From: Margaritifera margaritifera
Taxonomy: Eukaryota > Mollusca > Bivalvia > Unionida > Margaritiferidae
Reading direction: 5' to 3'
Length of the DNA stretch: 64,000 nucleotides
Assembly (NCBI GenBank): GCA_029931535.1
Contig: JAQPZY010001664.1
Coordinates: 7,784,001-7,848,000 of the forward strand
Below the pieces are notes generated by a model. That model was not told the origin of the DNA and did not search any database. It worked only from the letters and a program-made list of their open reading frames with translations. Below, piece by piece: positions 11,586 through 23,749 of the stretch. The number at the start of each line of letters is the position of its first letter. The stretch's first letter is position 1. A program made the position numbers and the translations under genes.

Positions 11586-13110
11586 TTAGCTCTACTGGTC
11601 AGAGGAGCTTATGGGATGGTCTTTCATTCATCATCCATCTGCCCATTAGCACAAATTTGTTATCGCTACTTCTCATTAACTACTTGGAGGATTGCCATAA
11701 AACTTTACACACACATTCATCCCATAGTCTAGTTGGTCCTAAATAAAAATGGTTCTGCTTGGACATCCAATATGGCCACCACATCGACCATCTTGAAACT
11801 CTTGTTATCACTGCTTCTCCTGAATGGATGGTCATATCAACATGGAGTTTTCACTAAAAGACTTCTTTTGATGTTTAATTGGTCCTAGACGAAAATGGTG
11901 CTGATCTGACATCCAATATGGCCAACATGAGGTGTTCACTAAAAGACTTCTGTTGATGGCTAGTTGGTCCTAATTGAAAATGGTGCCAATCTGACATCCA
12001 GTATGGCCACCACAGCAGTCATCTTGAAAATCTTGTTATTACTACTCCTCCTGAATGGAAAGTCAGATTGATATGTAGTTTTCACCAAAAGACTTCTTAT
12101 GATGCCCAGTTGGTCATAAATGAAAATTGTGTTAATCTGACATTCAAAATGGCTGCTACACAGCAGCCATAGTCGTATCAACATGAGGTTCTCACTAAAA
12201 GACTTCTGATGATGTCTAGTTGGTCCTAAATAAAAACAGTGCTGATCTGACATCCGGTATGGTCACCACATCAGCCATCTTGAAAATCTTGTTATTGTTA
12301 TCGCTTCTCCTCCTGAATGGATGGTTGTATGAACATAAGGTATCACTAAAAGACTTCTTATGATGTCTTGTTGGGCCTAAATGAAAATGGTGCCAATCTG
12401 TCCAATATGGCCACCAAAGCAGCCATTTTGACATTCTTGTTGTCGCTACTCCTCCATAATGGAAAGTTATATCAATATGGGGGTTTTCACCAAAAGACTT
12501 CTTATGATCTTTAATGAAAATGGTGCCAATCTGGTTGCAACAATGACCAGCTTGAAAATCTGGTTATTACTACTCCTGAATGAATGGTCATATCAGCATG
12601 GGGTTTTCACCAAAAAGCTTCTTTTAATTTTTTGTTATACTAATAATATGTGCCATTTTGAAATCTTGTTTTCTCTACTCTTAAATGGAAAGACATTTCG
12701 ACATGGGGTTTTCATCAGAAGAGTTCTTGTGGTGTCTACTTGGTCCTAAATGAAAATGACTAACCCTCAATATGGTCATTATGGTGGCTATTTTGAAAAT
12801 ATTGTTATCCCTACTCCTCCCAAATGGATGGCTATATCAACATGGGGTTTTCAGCAAAAGACTTGTTATGATACCTAGTTGGTCCGAAATGAAAATGGTG
12901 CCAGTTGTACATTCCAATATGGCTGACATGACAGCTGTCTTGAAAATCTTGTTGTCACTACTCTCCCTGAATGGATGATCATTATGTTGTCGGGTTTTCA
13001 CTAAAAGACTTCTAATGATGTTTACTTTGTCCTAAATTAAAATGGTGCCAATCTGACATCCAGTATGTTTACCACAGCAGCTAATTTGAAAATCTTGTTA
13101 TCACTGAAGA
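11586..13110. repeat. Mollusc-type dispersed repeat with internal ~145-bp satellite
   Basis: Opens with TTTTTAGCTCTACTGGTCAG and AGGAGCTTATGGGATGG, resembling a repeat family common in mollusc DNA. About nine degenerate units follow, each with CACTAAAAGACTTCT, TAGTTGGTCCTAAAT, GAAAATGGTGCCAATCTG, CCAATATGGCCACCA and ATCTTGAAAATCTTGTTAT. Spacing between successive AAAAGACTTC motifs is often 140-150 bp, with some shortened units of 85-115 bp. Frames translated here (11960-12978) are repeat artefacts. Confidence 0.85.
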
Positions 13111-14034
13111 AGAGCAGAATGGTTTCAACTCTCAGCAGTTAACAGGAAGAAAAGGTCTTATCTTGAATTCCTGGAAATTGTTTTTGCCCAGTAGAGGATC
13201 AAGTCCCTTTGACAGATTCTTGTTTGAACTTCTTTTGTATGGAATTGCAGCCTATAAATATCATTAAACTTTAAGGTATTTGTTATATGCCCTTTCTAAG
13301 TAATCTGAGGCAGTTCTGGTGTACAAAGCCAGCCTTATCAGCTTAACATGTTCTTGCAATATTCCTGAAACATTATTTTGTTCAGGCATTACATGTTTTT
13401 GCTCCTGTTTTTATCTATTGTTGCATATCAGTTTATACAGTGAGAGAAATTCAGATCTGTCTTTGTTCTCAAATTGTTCTTATCCGGTGTTGCATTCAAA
13501 CCTTTAATCCTAAAGTTTATATTAAATGATAGAATTACTTCATTATTATGGTGACAATTAGCACATGGTAACATACTTAATTTTCACCATGAAGGATAGT
13601 TTGACACATTTTCTTTTCCAATATGTTCTTTTTTCCTCACTCTTTTTAATAAATGTGTTAAAATGCTGCTTATTGGTACCTTTGACAGATTTTGTTAAAC
13701 ATAAGTAGCCTTCCAAGCACCTATTTTTTTAGCTGTCTGTGATTCTTTTAACATATTTATTAAGAGTATATATTCCTAATTCAAACTCACATATATTTAA
13801 TTAGCATTAATTTAAACTTGTAATAGCATTTAGTAAAGAATGCTGTGGTAGAATTGTCTGTTAAAATTTTATGTCGGTGGCAACATAAATAATGCTTACC
13901 CAGTGTGCCAAAGAGACTGTAAAACTAAAAAGTAAAAACTTTAAAAGAGGTATAAATTTCAGTTGATAAATACCTGTCTTCAGTCTTTCAATTTTAAATA
14001 ATCCCTGAGCACACCAGCATGAGGTGATTACTAG
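13111..14034. other. Host non-coding sequence
   Basis: Nothing recognised beyond AT-rich DNA. Confidence 0.45.
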
Positions 14035-14367
14035 CCTTGACTTTGCCCTAAGTTTTCAGACACCTGAAGTTTTCAGGCTGCTGTTTTGATGTAGGAATTT
14101 ACCAGCTTGGAAACAACAGCATTTACATAAAAGGTGTCAAAAGCAGTTGATTGACAGACTACAGAGATTTTAATTTTGTCATATCTGCATTGCAACACAG
14201 TTCTTAAGTGACAGACTCGAGAAATGAAAATAGTGATGAATCTTTCCCCAACACAACCCCAATACTAAGTTTTTGGACAGTTGTGTTTGAAATTTCTTTC
14301 TTTTTTTATAGAGTTTGGGACATTAAAAAGCCCTGGAAGGTGTCTGAAAACATAGGGTAAAGATCGT
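14035..14367. mobile_element. MITE with ~30-bp terminal inverted repeats
   Basis: The left end, TTTGCCCTAAGTTTTCAGAC followed by ACCTGAAG, is matched in inverse orientation by GGAAGGTGTCTGAAAACATA followed by GGGTAAAG at the right end. The interior is about 270 bp and non-coding. Confidence 0.7.
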
Positions 14368-16669
14368 ATGTAAAAATTGCAATATGGACAATGGGTATAT
14401 ATAAACTTGTGTGTGAGTATATATATATATATATATATATATAGTGAAATAAATGCCTCTTTTCAAGTATTTATATTTATGCTTACCTGAAAAATAAGCA
14501 AAATTTGGTTATTTACACTTATTGCACACTTGGGACTAGTATGGCGCCACATTAGCATCTTGCTCAAACATTAGCTGCACAATCCTGTGACCTTGTCTCG
14601 ATGTAACATCCTTCCAAAGGTTACTGTTAGTGATATGCACATGCAAAAGAGGGTATCTTTTGAGCAAGATGAATACATTGTTTCCTCCATTTGATGTAAA
14701 GGGGGATTAAATGGGTTCATGTTAGAATACAGCATAATTACTCCCTCTATGATAACAATATCACAGAGGTGAGAAAGTACCAGTAGTCATGTTTACATGT
14801 ATTGATTGGAAAATTCAGTGCATATTTTTCATGAACGTATCTGCCTTGCAGTTCCATTAGTGTATCAGTATACAAAAGACAGAAGTTCACAAAGGAACAT
14901 GAAAGCTCCTTTATGATATGTTGGTCAGTAGGCCAAAGGTTATGGATGAAAGCTCAAAGATCAAGCTTGTTTACAGGTTGTGATGCTCAATACATGCAAG
15001 ACATAAATGATATTTGCATGTTCAAGCTAGTCTAGACACCTAGCTGTTATACAGACTTAAATAAGATACCTGTAAACCTAAGGTCCAAATTACATGATAC
15101 TTTTTCTTACGATGAACTAAGAAGTGGGATATGGATTAAGATGTTCATTTGCAATATGATGATATTGGATTATTTTGAACATTGCAATAGTTTTGGAACT
15201 ATATTTCTATTTCACTATGTGTTTGCTTTTGTGAGTTTATTAATGTACATAGGAAATAAAGTTTCATTTGCATTCTGAAAGTATTTTATAAGGCACAACA
15301 GTCAAATTCAAGATACAAGTCTACCAAAGAAGTAGTATTCTTTACGCTTACATGAAACCCTGAGCTTTATGCGAGTGAATTAAGGTTTAAACAAATGATA
15401 TTATGAAAAAAAATTATGTAATAACCTTGAATATCTCCATTCATTGATGCATGTAACCATATATACAGTATCTGCTTTTTTTGACAGGTATATTTTTCAT
15501 CTTCAGTGTACATGTTTTTAATTATCTTTTTTGTAGCAGGTAGACTTACTATTTAACAAGCTTCTGATATTTAATATCGTAAGATTTACGTCTATTTTGT
15601 AGCTATCAAAATCCTTGTGGTTAATGTGTTATTGAAAAACACTTAATTAGACTTTTTGAGTACAAATTTCTTTGCTGCATACCTGTAGCCAATTCACTCT
15701 GTGCTCTAAGATTTTCTATAGTAATTTCATCAGTATGTAAGTTACATACATACCTCATAAAAAGTAATTTGAATTTTAGACTTATTGAAGCAATCATACA
15801 AACATAACGACTTTAAGCAACCCTAGAATAAGCAAGTTGGATTATATATTTATATTCATTATTTATACCCATTCTGATTTAACCCTAGATCTTTTAATGG
15901 AATTATGGTTGGTCAAGAATTTGTAGATTTTAATAATAGTGAAACCCCTATTTTTATGCAGATATATTATACAGTTCTGAACAAATCATATTGATGCCAT
16001 TCTCATAAGTTATGTTTTGAATAAGAAATTCCTCCTTTTTTCCACATACATATACTTTTATGAGCACACTGTACCGTGTATGAATTAACATTTTAATTTA
16101 CAACTTGTCTATGGAGCCTGAATTTCAGAATATATTGAATGAGTATATTTTAACTTGTCTGTAGAACTTTTCCTATGAGAAATTCAGGACAGCTTCTCAT
16201 TTCATGCTCGAGTCTTTGAAGCAATGTATTCATGTCTCGTACTAATTATAGTCTTTTTGTACTGGTAATGATCAGGATATTTGAACATGTTATATAATAG
16301 TAATTATGTTCTAATCACAACATTTGTCACAGGGTCCGTGTATATTCTTTTTTTCTGGAGCTTTCATATTGTTTCTTCTTTGTTTATTTGTTCCAGTTGA
16401 CATTTCTTTACTGCTTCTAATGGCCTGTAATTTCCTTGCTATTTGTTCTGGCCGCATTCTATGTTGTAGAATTTATTTACATTTAACATACATTTGTAGG
16501 CAATGAAAGAGCTCTTTCAACTGATAATAAATTTATGATAATAAAATTGTGTAGTGTTGTTTTTTACATGGCCTTAAACTGAAGTTGTAATAGCTATCAA
16601 GTAGTTACTAAATAACTTTCTTTTCTAGATATTGAGACCTTACAATGGGTTGTTGGTGAATGCAGTCCC
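14368..16669. other. Host non-coding sequence with a TA microsatellite and a small hairpin
   Basis: Contains (TA)n at about 14418-14443. A hairpin lies at about 14555-14672, its arms being CATCTTGCTCAAA and TTTGAGCAAGATG. The remaining 2 kb is AT-rich. A 60-codon hydrophobic frame at 16324-16506 has no family signature. Confidence 0.45.
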
Positions 16670-16875
16670 TTTTCTATGGAGCCTGGATTGCACTGTGGTA
16701 ACAGGCTTGCATTGCACCTCTGTAGTCCTGGGTTCAACCCTGGCACCAACGTGTGAGGGTAGGTAGTCGCCTATCCAAAATTGGTGGTTTCCTCAGTTTT
16801 CCTTCACCTCAAAGACCACATCCTGCCAACTTTTTAGTGGCCAAGAATGCTTTATAAAGGCTGCTACAACCTTTT
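16670..16875 (+). mobile_element. tRNA-derived SINE (plus strand)
   Basis: A tRNA-like head contains an A-box-like TGTGGTAACAGGCTTGCAT and a B-box GGGTTCAACCCTGG at the correct relative order. A non-tRNA body with CAGTTTTCCTTCACCTC and CTTTATAAAGGCTGCTACAA follows. The tRNA part is too degenerate to be functional. Confidence 0.65.
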
Positions 16876-17439
16876 GCAATTTACCTGAGAACTATTAAGT
16901 AAGATGGCGAAATTTGCTGATTGGGAGGTTACACATTTTTGGAAAGGTGCAACTGTATATTTTAGGGAACAAGTGAAGCAAGAACAATATTTTTAGCAAA
17001 GAAGAGAACACTGACCCCCACAGACTCCTTGATTTGTGATGCCAATCAGTAGCTATTTTGATCCTCGATACGGAGTTCAGGGAATATGTTGAAGAAATTG
17101 ATTGACATATACCCCTGAAAGGCAAACGGGCTGAGAAATGCACAAACACATTTATAGGTTTATTGGTTTCTAATTGTGTGATAAACCTTTAAAACAGACA
17201 TGGGAATAAGAAAAACACAGTACTTTTAACATTTCAAATGTTGATCATGATAATACCAAATAAACTGATTATCTCATCCCCCGATACAAATAAGCTTTTT
17301 TGTGGATACCTTAATTGGGCATAAATCATTTCCCTAACCAAGACATAAGTGTCGTGGTTGTCAAATAGGACTGATGATGATCATTTATATTGTTGATTGT
17401 TTTATTTTTTTAGGAAAAGACCTCTATAATACCTTTAGA
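16876..17439. other. Host non-coding sequence
   Basis: A minus-strand 84-codon frame at 16895-17149 has no recognisable motif. Nothing else seen. Confidence 0.4.
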
Positions 17440-18164
17440 ACATTATTTTAATACCAGTGACACATAACCCATCACGATGGCATAGCTTACTCTCTTTCAT
17501 GGCAATAAACCTCATCTGTTTGATGTGAATACATCCTCCCATAGAGTGAAGAATCACCAATAGGACATGGTCCACTCTTGCACCTCTCATCCCCTTTGCC
17601 AAAACAGTCACCTTTTTTCAAGGAATGGACGTGTGCCGAAGTTGTGACCAGAGAAAATTGCTTGTTGCTAGTGTTTTACTGCAATGCAGTCTTTCATTCA
17701 ACAAATTTTAAAATCTGTGTTATATTTATTCCTCACTGTATTTAATTTCAAATGCCGGTACTACCCCCTTTCAGAATATTGTTCTTTAAGGAACCACTCG
17801 GGTTACCAAACTATATCCCACCCACCCACCACTCATACTTGATATCAAAATTTACAACTGATTAGAGGTAAGACTTGTATGCTAAGAGACCAGACCCTTT
17901 CATTTTAGGAGTCCTGTATTCCTTCACTTACTAAATTGTCTAAACACTAAATTCGGTGTTTTTCATTGTTGTATATATGATATTTGGCATGTTATTGTGT
18001 GTTTGTCTCCAAGATGATAATAATAAAGTTTAACAATGAACGTCTTTCTTTATTACACTAGGGAAGACCAGAGGTTTTCATTGCTTATCTTGTGCATCCA
18101 CTGGGGTACATATAGTACACACTAAATAACAACAGGTGAGTTCACGTGTGATGTAGTATACATA

Positions 18165-19051
18165 TTGTCATACATTGTTTTCTTGCAGGAAATTTTATTT
18201 CAGAGAACAATGTTGGGACAGTCTTTGGGGAAGTGTAGCGACAAGAAAGGTCCATGCGACACTTACCCGACTGCCTCACTTGTTCAAAGTGCACACGGAA
18301 AGACAGCTGTGCATTTTGTAAATTATGGTCAACTGAAAACTAGAATCTTGCTCATCCCAGACACATATATAAAGGACAGAGGAAATGTCCTTCCCCATTT
18401 TCAGAATTTTCAGGGTTCTCTCTTGCAGAGCCCCTAGAGCCTCACTACAAGATCATTAGCTCTTCAGGTCAGATGAGCACTCCTGGGTCCCAGGAGATTA
18501 TGGGACCAGTCTCTTCGGAGACAGTTGAGGCCCCTCTGGAAGGAGAGACTGAACGTTCGAGAAGTTCAATGCCTTCCCCTGCGAGGAAGGAGCAGTTCTA
18601 ACATTCAGAGTAGCGTGTTGCACCCTCCTATGAGGGAGAAGTCACCGCATGTCTTGTGTCTTGGGTAGTATGTCACACCCTTCCACGAGGGAGGAGCTGC
18701 ACTGCACCCGTCACATCCTAAGTATTGTGTTGCACCCTCCCGTAAAGGTGATGGATCGGATGAACAAGGTTCCTTCATATCAATGTCACCCGACTGGTCA
18801 ATGTCTGGTGACCATTCACTGGTCACCAGTCATTTCGTACCGGTGACCAAGCCAGCTCATACCAGTCAGTGGTCACCGGCCCCCAGTCATCACATGTCAA
18901 TCACCGATCACTGTTCACCGGTCATCATACCCCCTCTCCCACTCTACCGTCACATCCTATGCAGGAAAGAGAGTCTGCCCAAGAGGTCCAGGCTAAGGAA
19001 GGAGATCAGATAGGACCCCCCCCCCTTCGTATTATCTATATGAATCTTTAA
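18165..19051 (+). pseudogene. Gag-like or low-complexity region of DIRS D2
   Basis: A broken open region with three related copies of GTTGCACCCTCC-x-ATGAGGGAG (about 18615, 18670 and 18730) and a later run of repeated GTCACCGGT/CAGTCATC modules (18785-18940). The predicted peptides are Pro, Ser and Thr rich with no conserved domain. The position between the left inverted repeat and the recombinase fits a gag remnant, but that is inferred from element layout only. Confidence 0.35.
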
Positions 19052-19249
19052 GGAATATGGGGCCCTCCACCTCAAGGGAATTGGTCCTTCATACCTCCAT
19101 GCGCTACCGGACCCTCGACCCAGAGTAGAGCTTCTATCGACACTGGTTGTCTCCGGTTTAATGGCAATTACAAATCAGTTTCTCTTCTTTGCCAACAGCG
19201 ATTTTTAGCTAAAAAATCAATTACCTTTGGTACTACCACTACTTACAGA

Positions 19250-19680
19250 GAACCCCAGTCTCAGTCGAATCTGTGCTGGGGATGATCAAGATAGGCTTTA
19301 ATGCCCTGTTAGGGCACTACGTTTCTATCTTAACGCCTCAAAAGGGAAAAGGAAGGGTCGAAAATGTCCTTTTCTTCCTATTAAGAGCTCCATTGATATG
19401 TTGGCCTCCACCATTTCATGGTTAATTGTCACTACCATCAAAAGAGCTTATCAGTCCCTTGCTTTCCCTTCTTTTATCAAACTATAAGTCCATAAGGTTC
19501 GAGCCGTCGCTGCCTCATGGGCCTACTTTAATCATTCTTCCTTGGAGGGTGTCATGAAGGTAGCATTTTGGCGATCACACACAACCTTCTCCTCCTTCTA
19601 CCTCCGTACTTTAGCGCAACAGAGCGCATGCATTTTTTCTCTGGGACTTTTAGTTGCGGCACAACATGTGTCCCAGAGAA
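19250..19680 (+). pseudogene. DIRS tyrosine recombinase, C-terminal part (D2)
   Basis: After a frameshifted beginning (PVRALRFYLNAS, the usual C-P-V-R-A-L-R-x-Y-L block), one frame at about 19487-19640 reads VHKVRAVAASWAYFNHSS, then L-E-G-V-M-K, then FWRSHTTFSSFYLRTLA. These match the H-x-x-R block and the W-x-S-x-T-T-F-x-x-F-Y-L block of DIRS/Ngaro recombinases. The Tyr in FYL is the nucleophile. The upstream catalytic Arg block is not recognised. The gene is a pseudogene. Confidence 0.8.
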
Positions 19681-19794
19681 ACAGCAACATACCGTGAAGT
19701 GGATCTATCCGCCAAATGGTAAGTACATTCCATTTTTACGTTTTTGATCAGTTTGTTTTTAGCACTTTGACCAACCCACCTAACAGACAAATTC

Positions 19795-19895
19795 ACCTAT
19801 GCAATGGCGATGGGTTATGTATCAATGCTACTAAAATGTCTATTTTTTAGGGAGGGGGGGTGCTAAATTTAATTATGCAATACTTACCCGCTGCT
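19795..19895. repeat. Internal complementary region of DIRS D2
   Basis: GATGGGTTATGTATCAATGC is the complement of the element's left end (about 17440-17485: ...GACACATAACCCATC). It is followed by a G-run and TGCTAAATTTAATTATGCAATACTT, which is the complement of the right end (20095-20138: AAGTATTACATAATTAAATTAGTGC, then a C-run). Joined copies of both ends are used by DIRS elements to form a circular intermediate. Confidence 0.7.
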
Positions 19896-20138
19896 ATTGC
19901 AGAATGCCCTTCCGCACTCTAGTCTGATGGCGTAATCATCGTCTATGAAAAAAATGACTGTTCTGTGCATGTGCATGCGATGTGCGCGAGTGGACCATGT
20001 CGTGTTGACAATTCTCCACTCTATGGGAGGATGTATTCACATCAAACGGAGAAGATTTTCGACACGAAAAAGAGTACATACGCAATAGCGACAGACAAGT
20101 ATTACATAATTAAATTAGTGCGCTTCCCCCCCCCCCCC

Positions 20139-20891
20139 CAACAAAACAAAAAAACACAAAACAAACAAACAGTGATAAGGTACGGTCATTACTGAAAAAT
20201 AAGGTCCTAAAGATCATGACCGCATGAGTGATAAGGACGGAGTTTTTCACCTCGGCCGAATGAGGGATCACGTCAAAATGCCCGGATGTAAAAACTGTCT
20301 TAATAGGTAAAAAGTAAGTTGCTCTTCTTCATTACAGTTGAATACATACTGACAGAACATTCTCCTTATGTGCAAAACGATAGGCCTAGTTTAGTCCTAC
20401 AATCAGCAACCCGTGAAGACTAAAAACCGCAGTTTTCCTTAATTGAACAGTAGTTATCTACAACGATGTGTATTGTGGGCAATGATTTAAAAGTTCCATG
20501 TAGTTCATTTATAGCAGGCAGCTGGGTCCTTGTAAGTTTAGTTTTGATTTAAAAAAATACATTTATCATGAATGGTAGAAATGAGGCAGATCTGCAAATT
20601 GTTCATAGTGCTTTACAGACTGTAAGTTATAAATATTGTGTGCTTTCCTTTCTGGTTTACTCAATTTGATTGTCGCGTAAAATTCTTCAAAAGGTGCTTT
20701 TTGTTTCAAGATACAAATTTATTATAAAAAATATTTCCGTTCGTTCCCGTTATATTTTCTGGAAGTGGAATGGAGTCGAAAACTCCTTTACTAAGAACAT
20801 TTAGAATTTTCAGTACTACAACAGAACATAAATTTTGGTTTCCAGGGATATAAGCTATGGCGGCCATAACGTGGAATTTAGTGATATTAGA
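20139..20891. other. Host non-coding sequence
   Basis: Between the two DIRS elements. AT-rich, no gene recognised. Confidence 0.45.
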
Positions 20892-21171
20892 AGAAAGCAA
20901 ATTTTTAAGTAAATTATGTTTCTCTGAGAATACTTACCCGATCACATTAACGTTAGGAATATAATAAGCCCGCTACCTCCATAATCCAGCCCTACTTAAA
21001 GACGAAAATTCATCTTTTCTGTCTATATAATATACACAAAGGGCAATAACTCTTGCCCATTACCTCCCCTTTCCACCACTAGGTATCGCTAGCTTTTAAG
21101 CTGAGCGAATACCAATGAGGATGCTCGCTTAGCGGGGTGGTTGGGAGGGTTTTTAAGTAATGTGATCAGGT

Positions 21172-21252
21172 AAGAATTTTCGGAGAAACATAATTTACTT
21201 TAAAAATTTGCTTTCTCCTTCAAATACGTTCCCCGATCACATTAATGTTAGG
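21172..21252. repeat. Internal complementary region of DIRS D1
   Basis: GAGAAACATAATTTACTTTA-AAAATTTGCTTTCT is the reverse complement of the element's left end (20892-20925). It is followed directly by CTTCAAATACGTTCCCCGAT-CACATTAATGTTA, the reverse complement of the right end (25250-25283). This end-to-end junction fixes the element limits at about 20892 and 25283. Confidence 0.85.
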
Positions 21253-21473
21253 AGAATAGGTAATAGGAGGAAGGAATGCTGAGCATCCGACTTCTACCTC
21301 GGGCATCCTCTAGGGAAAATGGATGGATTCCCGATGTGAACGATAACCCGTTCTCCAAATTTGATAAGCAACACAGTCTAGGGTAACGTGATCTGTTACC
21401 CCTATATCCGGTTAAGAAGATGATTACTGAAACCTTCTTACCTACCAGCATTTCACTGGCGAATCCAGTGAAG

Positions 21474-22168
21474 CTAATAAGCTGTGGTGACTTTTAACTG
21501 GGTCTGGTGGTCATCTGAGCCACCTCCACCGGACCCACCAGATTCCAATTTTGTCTCTGCTGAAGCTAAATCTCTCAGATAAAAACCCGAGAAGGTTGAC
21601 TCGGCTTGCCAGCCAACAGCTTCTATTATGTCTCGTATCGAAACGTTACGTTCGAACTCGAGGCTCGCAGAGATCGCTCTAATCTCATGAGCAGAAATCT
21701 TCACGAGGCGACCCTGATCGTATGAGACCTCAGAGTACGCCGAGCATATAACCCACTTAAGCCAAGAAGATAGGGCTTGAGAGGTGATATTCTGCTTCCC
21801 AGCTTTCACCGGGAGAAAGAGTCGCTTGTGTATGCCACGACTTGCCTCTGTGCGCTTCAAATAGTGCCTGAGGGCACGAATATGGTCTTGCATGGCCGCT
21901 GCTCTCGACGTGTCTATGGAAGAGAGCGAGCGTATGACAACTCTTTGGTTGCCGACTGACGGTAACCTATTTTCTGGCTACGGAGTCTGGTTGCGTCAAG
22001 AGGACCAACGAACCATCCGATCAGATGGTTTGGGTCCACGGAAAGGGCATGTAACTCGCTCACCCTGCATGCTGAAGCTACGACTATCAGGAAACATGTT
22101 TTGTAGGATAGTAGCTTAAGCGAAGTGCGGGCTAAAGGCTCGAATTTATTTGAATTGAGCCATGTCAA
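21474..22168 (-). pseudogene. DIRS tyrosine recombinase (D1)
   Basis: Two frames joined by a disruption near 21900. The upstream piece (22168-21914) contains SACRVSELHALSV, the first catalytic Arg block. The downstream piece (21893-21474, 139 codons) contains DHIRALRHYLKRT, then ISAHEIRAISASLEF (H-x-x-R block) and VGWQAESTFSGFYLRDLA with the nucleophilic Tyr. All four R-H-R-Y positions can therefore be pointed to. A Ser/Gly run follows at the C terminus. The enzyme integrates DIRS circles by site-specific recombination without target duplication. Confidence 0.85.
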
Positions 22169-22399
22169 AGCCCAGGACAGACTCCATTTTGGAAACAGGG
22201 TGAGGGATTTTTGGCCGATTCAAATCAAAATTGATTAAAAGATCCGATAGATCTTTATCATGACCGATATCGCGTCTGCTATTATGTCGGAATGTGTCAG
22301 ATATTATGGAGCGGTAGCCTCAAAGGGACGATGTTATTGATTTGGTGCCAGTCCCTGAAAACACGTTACTTTCCCTCGTAAGCCTTCAGAGTGGAGGGC

Positions 22400-23690
22400 C
22401 TTATTGCTCACGAAATTCTTCCACAATCCAAGGTTTACATTCTTTATGTCTCAAGGCTGTCCGGACAAGAGCCAGGCGTGAAGAAGAAGACGGTCCGGGC
22501 AGGGGTGGAACACCCATGACCACGGTGGTTTGAAAAGATTCGGCTATGTCGGAATCTTCCTGGGTAGATATATCGCTACATCGAGTAGATCGGTGACCCA
22601 AGACTTGTCCTATCTGAAAGGGGCTGTCAGAATTATCTTGCAGTTCTGACCCCGCAACTTCTGGATTATTTTAGGTACCAATACCCTGGGAGGGTAGGCG
22701 AAGGCCCACAACCCCTCCCATCTGATTGACAGTGCGTCCACGGCCCAAGCTTCTGGTCTGGAACTGGAGAGACGAAGGTGGCAACTTGTGAGACCACCTT
22801 GTCGCAAAAGGATCGATCACCGGATGCCCCCAAAGTGCGCAAATCCAAAGAAAGACTGATTGATGGAGGGACCATTCCGTGTGAATTACTTGACCCTTTC
22901 TGGATAGAGTGTCGGCCTGGAATGTGTCTGATTTGTACGTTGATACTGAGTTGTCATACTAACGTAGAAACTTCCGGATCAGAACGTACAGGTCGGGTGA
23001 TTTGGTGCCCTCCCCCCCCCCCGCCCTGTTTGAGGAGGTAGGTCACAACTACCGATTTGTCCGACATAATTAGGACAGTTTTGCATGAGTCAATCCTTCC
23101 AGAACTGAAAGGCGCTTTGATGACAACTTTCATTTCTAGAAGGTTGATGTGAAGAGGCCGATTCCCTGGCTCCCACGCGCCGCTGACTGTAGTAAAGTCC
23201 GGCCACGTGTTGGCGCCCCAACCGTACGTACTGGCATCGGTACATAACGCCATTTCCGCTTGGGGCTTCTCCAGAGGGACCCCATCGTCAGTCAACCTGG
23301 GTTGCACCACTGACGCAGGAATGATCATACCTCAGGCGTGATCATGACTTTTGATCGACTTGTAAAAGGGGCGCTATTGGGTTAGCAACATCATCTGTAA
23401 GTGGCGCGTAAAAAGACGGCCAAACGGGATAAGTCCGCAGCCGCATTGAATAATCCGAGGAGTTGCAAGAACTCTCTCACTGAAATCCACGTCCTGTTGG
23501 AAATGTACTCTATGAATTCGACGATCCGTATGACGCGAACATGACGGAAATATTGAGATTGGTTATAAACTCCATACCCAGGTGGACAAAACACTGGGAT
23601 GGGTGAAGGTCAGATTTTTTTTCACAATTCACGAGAAAACCGAGATTATTCAAAAGGGATAGAAGATCATTTCTGCCCTTAAGGAGAATA
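22400..23690 (-). pseudogene. DIRS reverse transcriptase (thumb) and RNase H remnant
   Basis: Minus-strand pieces read in order: a thumb-like NNLGFLVNCEKKSDLHPSQ and FVHLGMEF (about 23690-23560); RNase H with LCTDASTYGWGAN (23250 region), SGAW, HINLLEMK and VLIMSDKSVVVTYLLKQGG; then a connecting domain with VSPVPDQK, DALSIRW-EGLWAFAYPP and LVPKII typical of DIRS and Ngaro. The catalytic Y-x-D-D block of reverse transcriptase is not found, so polymerase activity is lost. Several frameshifts are present. Confidence 0.8.
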
Positions 23691-23749
23691 AAAATGACGG
23701 AAAAGATCCCCTTTTCTTAACTCGCTTATCGTCTCTCGTCCGTCAGCTG

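Larger units (their letters stand above)
17440..20138 (+). mobile_element. DIRS-type retrotransposon D2, internally deleted
   Basis: Inverted terminal repeats are at about 17510-17586 and 19982-20055; both contain GATGTGAATACATCCTCCCA (or its complement) next to ATAGAGTG and GACATGGTCCACTC. The only recognisable protein is the C-terminal half of a tyrosine recombinase (19250-19680, + strand). Just before the right repeat, 19795-19895 carries the reverse complement of both element ends joined together, the internal complementary region of DIRS elements. Reverse transcriptase and RNase H are missing, so this is a non-autonomous 2.7-kb derivative. The left limit is estimated from the internal complementary region and the right limit lies in a C-run at about 20128-20139. 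Confidence 0.75.

Noticed and set aside
11960..12978. Several frames with recurring LLLLNGWSYQHGVFTKRLL peptides
   Set aside because: They are translations of the ~145-bp satellite.
16670..16760. Functional tRNA genes at the SINE heads (also at 8830, 26860 and 46740)
   Set aside because: A and B boxes are recognisable, but acceptor and anticodon stems do not pair; they are SINE heads.
18605..19051. Overlapping frames on both strands taken as genes
   Set aside because: They share a repetitive, GC-richer block in DIRS D2; none shows a conserved domain, so only a gag-like remnant is noted.
22778..23041. Plus-strand frames across the DIRS element
   Set aside because: They lie opposite the clear minus-strand RNase H and connecting domain and have no motif of their own.
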